Assembly: GCF_001949145.1 (NCBI RefSeq)
Contig: NW_019091460.1
Location: 466,298-530,297 of the forward strand
Direction of reading: 5' to 3'
DNA from: Acanthaster planci
Lineage: Eukaryota > Echinodermata > Asteroidea > Valvatida > Acanthasteridae
Length of the DNA stretch: 64,000 bases
In this document: one piece after another, positions 61,801 through 64,000 of the stretch
How the letters are laid out: each line of letters opens with the position of its first letter
Position numbering within the stretch: position 1 is the stretch's first letter
Notes under the pieces: generated by a model
What the model was told of the DNA's origin: nothing
The model's input: the letters and a program-made list of their open reading frames with translations, nothing else
Database searches by the model: none
Program-made: the position numbers and the translations under genes

Positions 61801-63290
61801 ACCGCATGGTATAATCATTTTTACCAAATCTGCTGAGATCAGCCAACTTCCGATAATCTCCATAGGGCAAACTTAAACCACAACATATTTTTGTTGTTTC
61901 GTGAAGAGACAAAGTTGTCTCTCCGGTGAGACTTTGTCTCTTAGTGAATACGATGACGATTTGAAGGCATCAGTTGAAGGAAGGGGCCACTCACATGCCT
62001 CTGGGATGCCAACTGTTACTATCTTTGCATTTCATGGAATCCATACAGTTTGCCTTTGATAATCCTGATAACGTTAAAGGTAAATACGACAATCACAATG
62101 TTCTTGTGCCTTTGGACTTGACTCAGGTTAACGTACCTGGAGAAGAACCTAAAGGAAGGCATGTTAGCCAGGGAGGAGGCAGAATGGGGACCACTGCGCA
62201 TATACCGCAACAGTCTGCTACAGGATGCACCGGGAGGAGAACAAACCAGCAAAGCACACAAACATATGAAGAAACATCGCAAAGGAGGCATGAAACGCAA
62301 ACTGGCTATGCAGGGGGGTAAGGCACAGACAGTCCAGTCTTTGAAATGTTCATTTATTGCTGATGGGTGTGAGAGGGGATGAGGCCTTGAGGATGGAGAT
62401 GGTGGTAGGGGCTAGAATTGGAAACTATACTTGCAAGGGTCAAGTAATAAACAGTTCTGTCTAAGGAAACTTGGATCAAGTGTTGGATTGGTGGGTAAGG
62501 GATTTCAATAATGGGAACTGTAATTTACAGAGAGCAAGTTGAGAGGGGTCTCATGGTAAGGAAAAGACTGAGTAGGGGAACTTAAACTGTCTTCCTAAGA
62601 CATGAAATTGTTTTTCTTATGGGCAGCGGAAGAAGGAAACGAGAGTCACTGGATGTCCAAGCAACATCACATGGTGGGGCATCACGGTATGATGAAGCGC
62701 CCTCGCATGGAAGAAGAAATCTCATCTACACAGGGCTCGGAGCGTGACTTTGAGTAAGTAGGAACTTGTTAATGCATTGTGGAGGTAACTTTCCGCAGTT
62801 TTATTTAACTTTAATAATAAACCTGAAAATCCTCCAGATGTCTGAAACAGTGTTGCTACCCTGTTCACTGATACTCCCACATAACTGGTACTCTGATAAT
62901 TTTTTTGAGTAAAAATCTTTTTTAAAAGATGCTTGATGAAAAAGAAAATGTGCGAGGAATGCACGAGATGGATGAAGTATCTCGGGAGTTTAAAATGAAA
63001 TATATAATTGTCTTTCTTATCTTTGCATAAACATCCTGACGTCTTTGTTGCTTGTAGAGAGGCAGATTATTCTATGGTATATGCCTTAGTCAAGATGGCA
63101 TGGTCTGTGGTTTTTAGCTCTTGTGTAAATTGATATGAGCCTTCCACATGAATATTCTGCCAGAGGTGAACCAGTTTCCCAGTCATCCACAGTGTCCTGG
63201 TTACGCAGCCAATCCAAGAGCAAAAAACGAGCCCGAAACACCCGGAGTTACTCAGGAGTAGCCTTCCGCACAAGATCGGGGGCCAGGTAG
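52803..63290 (+). CDS. STAG: Cohesin subunit STAG/SA (stromalin), complete
   Basis: Twenty-four coding exons: 52803-52816, 52935-53001, 53187-53303, 54224-54397, 54647-54851, 54999-55224, 55326-55449, 55716-55894, 56093-56309, 56629-56743, 56874-56977, 57318-57410, 57609-57758, 58302-58442, 58916-58986, 59304-59472, 59761-60010, 60439-60581, 60837-60938, 61134-61282, 61404-61535, 62127-62317, 62627-62753, 63164-63290; 3,387 nt, 1,128 aa. SA proteins bind the RAD21 kleisin in the cohesin ring and serve sister-chromatid cohesion and chromatin looping. Key stretches: [34 protein letters not shown], the stromalin domain, [15 protein letters not shown] with W304 matching the vertebrate CTCF-contact Trp, [34 protein letters not shown] and [12 protein letters not shown]. 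The first exon gives only MDITQ. The C-terminal tail is basic and about 100 residues shorter than in human STAG2. Confidence 0.96.
58060..58170 (-). repeat. Dispersed repeat, copy 2 (inverted partner of 31760-31880)
   Basis: On the minus strand it carries the same ordered blocks as the copy at 31760-31880, with a different middle of about 30 bp. It lies in the STAG intron between 57758 and 58302. Confidence 0.8.
58668..58793 (+). repeat. 14-bp minisatellite with higher-order pattern
   Basis: Nine 14-bp units alternate between TTAACCAGTTAAGG (A) and ATAATCAGTTAAGG (B) as A-A-B-A-B-A-B-A-A, the last one diverged. The core gives a partly 28-bp higher-order unit in a STAG intron. Confidence 0.9.
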
Positions 63291-64000
63291 TCTGCCCAAG
63301 AAACTCACCAGAAACTCAATTTCACTTCAAAGTTCTGAGTTCGGAATTGTTTTTCTTGGGTCACTTTTGACTCTGAAGCTAACTTCTGAATCACAAATTG
63401 TCAATTCAGTAACAACTGCGAATTCTGTAAAAGTGTTTTTTGTTGATGTTCACAGTTTTTTTATTAGTTATCACATGAGAGTGAGTGGAACACGGAATAA
63501 TGTAGTCCATCTGTGTCCCTTGTGATATACGGGCCACGGACACACTACTTTATCCTGTGTTCCATTAATGTGAGCGTGATAACAAATTTATCTTCAAGCA
63601 TACTTGATGTGTAGTGAAGATGGTAAAGGGCCCTTTGCACCCTTTACATCAAAAAAGAAGACGACCAAAGGTATCATACATGCGCACAGCAAAAACAGTA
63701 ACACCGATGTACCACAATTCTGTAATTTTATCTTGTGAGCTTTGGAATTGTTTATGTTTAAGCTTATTTCAGTAGCAATAACAACAGGGCTTATGCTAAG
63801 AATGGAAATTGTTAAAATTGTACGTGCATTTAAACACAGGTGACGATCAGCATGGGCAAACAGACCACTTTAAGTTTATAGTGACGCAGATGTGCATAAT
63901 GTGGAAATAGCATAGTGCGTTGAGTTAAAACAGCGCATTACATGGGGTTTGACATAGACCGTGCAATCTACTTATAAGTCACACTGTTTGTTGCCATGGA
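63291..64000. other. STAG 3' flank or 3' UTR
   Basis: No further exon is recognised. A canonical AATAAA was not found on the plus strand here, so the polyadenylation site may use a variant signal or lie beyond the window. Confidence 0.5.

Noticed and set aside
63059-63080. An extra STAG exon after the TAG at 63056-63058
   Set aside because: It opens into a stop soon after and would break the phase-2 join to the final exon at 63164.

Overview
Window type. This is eukaryotic nuclear DNA: intron-rich, moderately AT-rich, with many small dispersed repeats, one assembly gap (323 N) and no bacterial-style gene packing. Gene structures (many 100-250 bp coding exons, introns of a few hundred bp to about 3.7 kb), minor-spliceosome introns, a nitrate/nitrite-sensing-domain guanylate cyclase-like receptor, CR1/L2-like LINE and tRNA-derived SINE debris and abundant TACATGTACA stretches suggest a marine invertebrate animal, most likely a non-vertebrate deuterostome such as an echinoderm. 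That placement is inference; the protein families themselves are clear.

Layout. (1) About 4.0-15.2 kb, minus strand: the first six coding exons (207 codons) of a monoamine-oxidase-type flavin amine oxidase; the remaining exons are not in the window. (2) 16.5-25.5 kb, minus strand: a complete XPG/ERCC5 repair endonuclease in 14 coding exons (1,226 aa), with two minor-spliceosome introns, one of them AT-AC. (3) 30.3-35.2 kb, minus strand: a NIT-domain receptor guanylate cyclase-like gene in seven recognised exons (609 codons, last exon not found) whose cyclase domain has lost three of four key catalytic residues. (4) 37.8-52.0 kb, minus strand: a complete U2SURP/SR140 splicing-factor gene in 21 coding exons (1,032 aa). 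(5) 52.8-63.3 kb, plus strand: a complete cohesin STAG/SA subunit gene in 24 coding exons (1,128 aa). Genes 4 and 5 are head-to-head, 765 bp apart. All exon phases sum to intact frames, which is the main support for the models.

Non-coding content. Introns and spacers carry a CR1/L2-like LINE 3' fragment, two well-supported tRNA-derived SINE insertions (one with an 18-bp target duplication), several short inverted-repeat elements (MITE-like), several minisatellites and a dispersed repeat present in inverted orientation in two genes. Two sequences matching the vertebrate CTCF core at 14 of 15 positions sit just beyond the XPG stop codon and in the U2SURP/STAG divergent promoter.

How the genes relate. 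XPG, U2SURP and STAG are nuclear housekeeping genes (repair, splicing, cohesion); the amine oxidase and the NIT receptor belong to amine metabolism and signalling. No shared pathway is evident. The most unusual protein is the NIT receptor with an apparently dead cyclase domain.
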